Assembly (NCBI RefSeq): GCF_000746845.1
Contig: NZ_KN050846.1
Coordinates: 565,394 to 629,393 of the forward strand
Direction: 5' to 3'
DNA from: Altibacter lentus
Lineage (GTDB): Bacteria > Bacteroidota > Bacteroidia > Flavobacteriales > Flavobacteriaceae
DNA length: 64,000 nt
Position numbers and translations under genes: made by a program
The notes under the pieces: model-generated
What the model saw: the letters and a program-made list of their open reading frames with translations, nothing else
Told to the model about the DNA's origin: nothing
The model's database searches: none
Shown here: one piece after another, positions 62,665 through 64,000 of the stretch
How positions within the stretch are numbered: the stretch's first letter is position 1
How the letters are laid out: every line of letters begins with the position of its first letter

Positions 62665-63504
62665 ATGAATACGAAATCACAAAAAAAGAAAGGGAAGGAA
62701 AAGTCTTCAAAAGCAACTTCTGAGCAAAGCAATACCGCTAACAATACACCTTGGGCACTTGTCTTGGGCGGAAGTAGTGGTCTCGGACTTGCAAGTGCCA
62801 AGAAACTGGCAGCCCACGGTTATAATATCTGCATCGTTCACCGCGATCGCAAAAACAGACTTAAAGAATTGGAGGTCGATGTTGCTGAAATGATCGCACA
62901 CGGAGTTCGTGTGATAAGTTTTAATAAAGACGCTCTTCAGAAGGAAAACCGAAAAGAGATCATCGCTAAACTTCCCAAGCAGTGTGTAAAGGTCTTGATA
63001 CACAGTGTGGCAAAAGGTAGTCTGAAGCCCATGAGCGGTCCTGAAACTGCGGCACTTTCCAAAGAAGATATTGATATTACATTGCATGCAATGGGCTCAA
63101 GTTGGTACGAATGGACACGATCCCTTATCGAAGCAGATTGTTTTTCCAGGGACGCCCGGAACATTGCGTTTACCAGTGAAGGGAATACCAAGGCATGGCC
63201 GGGATACGGGGCGGTTTCGGCGGCAAAAGCAACCCTCGAAGCTTTGATGCGCAATATGGCGGTTGAATTGGCCCCATTGGATATTACAACCAATTGTATA
63301 CAGGCAGGCACCACAGAAACTCCTTCGTTTTTAATGATCCCGGGCAGTGATCGATTGGCAAAGATGGCAAAGAAGCGAAATCCTTTTAAGCGATTAACGC
63401 GTCCCGAAGATGTTGCCAATGCGGTGTATCTGTTATGCAGGGATGAAGCCAAATGGATTAACGGGACTGTCTTGACGGTAGATGGAGGTGAAAGTATTCG
63501 CTAA
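62665..63504 (+). CDS. SDR oxidoreductase, FabG-like (PKS cluster)
   Basis: The 279-residue protein has a basic N-terminal extension of about 35 residues, then the Rossmann motif VLGGSSGLGLASA and a typical C-terminal GTVLTVDGG. The Tyr-x-x-x-Lys site is YGAVSAAKA, preceded by FTSEGN. A TTG at 62653 overlaps the PKS stop, but the ATG at 62665 has a GAAAGG leader and is preferred. It probably reduces a beta-keto group in the cluster pathway. It is coupled to the dehydratase gene (TAATG). Confidence 0.88.
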   Translation: MNTKSQKKKGKEKSSKATSEQSNTANNTPWALVLGGSSGLGLASAKKLAAHGYNICIVHRDRKNRLKELEVDVAEMIAHGVRVISFNKDALQKENRKEIIAKLPKQCVKVLIHSVAKGSLKPMSGPETAALSKEDIDITLHAMGSSWYEWTRSLIEADCFSRDARNIAFTSEGNTKAWPGYGAVSAAKATLEALMRNMAVELAPLDITTNCIQAGTTETPSFLMIPGSDRLAKMAKKRNPFKRLTRPEDVANAVYLLCRDEAKWINGTVLTVDGGESIR

Positions 63505-63950
63505 TGCAACCTTCTTTTAAAGCCATACTCGACCAATTGCCATACTCCAGGCCTTTCTTGTTCGTGGACACACTGGAGGCTGTTTCTGAAGAAGGTATAA
63601 CCGGAACATATCGATTTAAAGAGGATGAGTACTTTTATAAAGGTCATTTTAAAAATAGGCCTGTTACTCCGGGTGTGATCCTTACCGAATGCATGGCACA
63701 AATCGGCGTGGTATGTCTTGGAATCTTTTTGACCGGCACGATCTCTAAGGAGAATGCCCTCATTGCACTGAGCCATCATGAAGTTACTTTTTACAAGGCC
63801 GTTGTTCCCGGAGAACTAGTGACCGTTGTATCTAAAAAGATATACTTTAGGTTCAATAAGTTGAAATGTAAAGTTCAGCTACGCGACCCGACCGGAGCCC
63901 TTGTTTGTGAAGGAGTGATCTCTGGCATGCTTCAAAAAAAGTCATCATGA
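63504..63950 (+). CDS. FabZ-like 3-hydroxyacyl-ACP dehydratase (PKS cluster)
   Basis: The 148-residue hotdog protein has the catalytic region FYKGHFKNRPVTPGVILTECMAQIG, with His in GHF and Glu in the helix, as in FabZ/FabA dehydratases. It removes water from a 3-hydroxyacyl-ACP. Together with the SDR and the ketoacyl synthase it makes an elongation set. It overlaps the SDR stop by one base and the next gene by four bases (ATGA). Confidence 0.9.
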   Translation: MQPSFKAILDQLPYSRPFLFVDTLEAVSEEGITGTYRFKEDEYFYKGHFKNRPVTPGVILTECMAQIGVVCLGIFLTGTISKENALIALSHHEVTFYKAVVPGELVTVVSKKIYFRFNKLKCKVQLRDPTGALVCEGVISGMLQKKSS

Positions 63951-64000
63951 GAAAACGTGTCGTAATAACAGGCCTTGGCGTAGTATCGCCAAATGGTGTG
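63947..64000 (+). CDS. Beta-ketoacyl-ACP synthase, 5' end (partial)
   Basis: Only 18 codons are present: MRKRVVITGLGVVSPNGV, the standard KAS I/II opening. The ATG overlaps the dehydratase stop. The rest of the gene, with the Cys-His-His site, lies beyond the right edge. It extends the coupled biosynthetic operon. Confidence 0.85.
   Translation, partial: MRKRVVITGLGVVSPNGV

Noticed and set aside
62937-63452. 171-residue minus-strand frame across the SDR gene
   Set aside because: Opposes a well-supported SDR with complete motifs; no family features.

Overview
The window is a compact 64 kb chromosomal segment from a member of the Bacteroidota, most likely a marine Flavobacteriaceae. The evidence is a type IX secretion (T9SS) C-terminal sorting domain, a BshA-type bacillithiol gene, a flavobacterial LptD / amidase / MCE arrangement, GH3-beta-lactamase and E1 alpha-beta fusions typical of the phylum, TAnnTTTG-like promoter boxes close to start codons, and A-rich rather than Shine-Dalgarno-like leaders. 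I cannot name the genus from sequence alone. I see no insertion sequence, prophage, CRISPR array or rRNA operon. The window opens in the last codons of gyrA and closes in the first codons of a ketoacyl-ACP synthase.

Layout. 1-5750: gyrA tail, a TPR protein, an NlpC/P60 hydrolase, a thiolase and a 7TM-HD phosphodiesterase. 5751-10866: a looser stretch with a DAO-type FAD oxidoreductase, a membrane-anchored protein with a kinase-like motif set, and a run of small stress-type genes (DUF892, DUF421, YqaE/Pmp3, SDR). 11021-11333: tRNA-Ser(GCT), tRNA-Pro(TGG) and tRNA-Arg(TCT), all on the minus strand. 11470-17636: mostly RNA-modification genes on the minus strand (THUMP-like methyltransferase, SpoU/TrmH, RsmE, TsaD) with an AI-2E permease, a DUF4159 protein and a TfoX-like protein. 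17680-27618: envelope biogenesis (TamB-like, LptD-like, amidase, MlaD-like) plus RidA. 27622-35216: an Hdr-like membrane iron-sulfur pair around a small HAD-like gene, a GH3-beta-lactamase fusion, BshA and a PrcB-like lipoprotein. 35290-42408: a small beta-barrel, a giant FAD/Fe-S dehydrogenase, an LpxH-like phosphoesterase, AroC and a dicarboxylate symporter.

42588-46468 holds a secreted protein and then a tightly coupled three-gene operon: a GshB-like ATP-grasp ligase, an N-formylglutamate amidohydrolase-like protein and a DUF1704/QEGLA zincin. Because the same genome carries BshA, glutathione synthesis is an unlikely role. This is my leading candidate for an undescribed system: a ligase, an amidohydrolase and a peptidase acting on one amide-linked product. 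46525-58197 holds a large T9SS-exported protein, DCC/MutS2-like/Ung genes, a coupled operon of 2OG-Fe(II) oxygenase, SUI1, nucleoside phosphorylase and a cytosolic periplasmic-binding-protein-fold protein, and a fused branched-chain-type E1 dehydrogenase. 58295-59679 carries small envelope genes (DUF1328, lipocalin-like lipoprotein, OmpA-type lipoprotein).

From 59763 to the right edge is the start of a biosynthetic cluster with overlapping or abutting genes: FAD reductase, methyltransferase, type III polyketide synthase, SDR ketoreductase, hotdog dehydratase and a beta-ketoacyl-ACP synthase running off the window. It probably makes a lipid-primed aromatic or pyrone product. An unusual number of genes here must use TTG or GTG starts, and tamB has no ATG at all at its conserved N-terminus.
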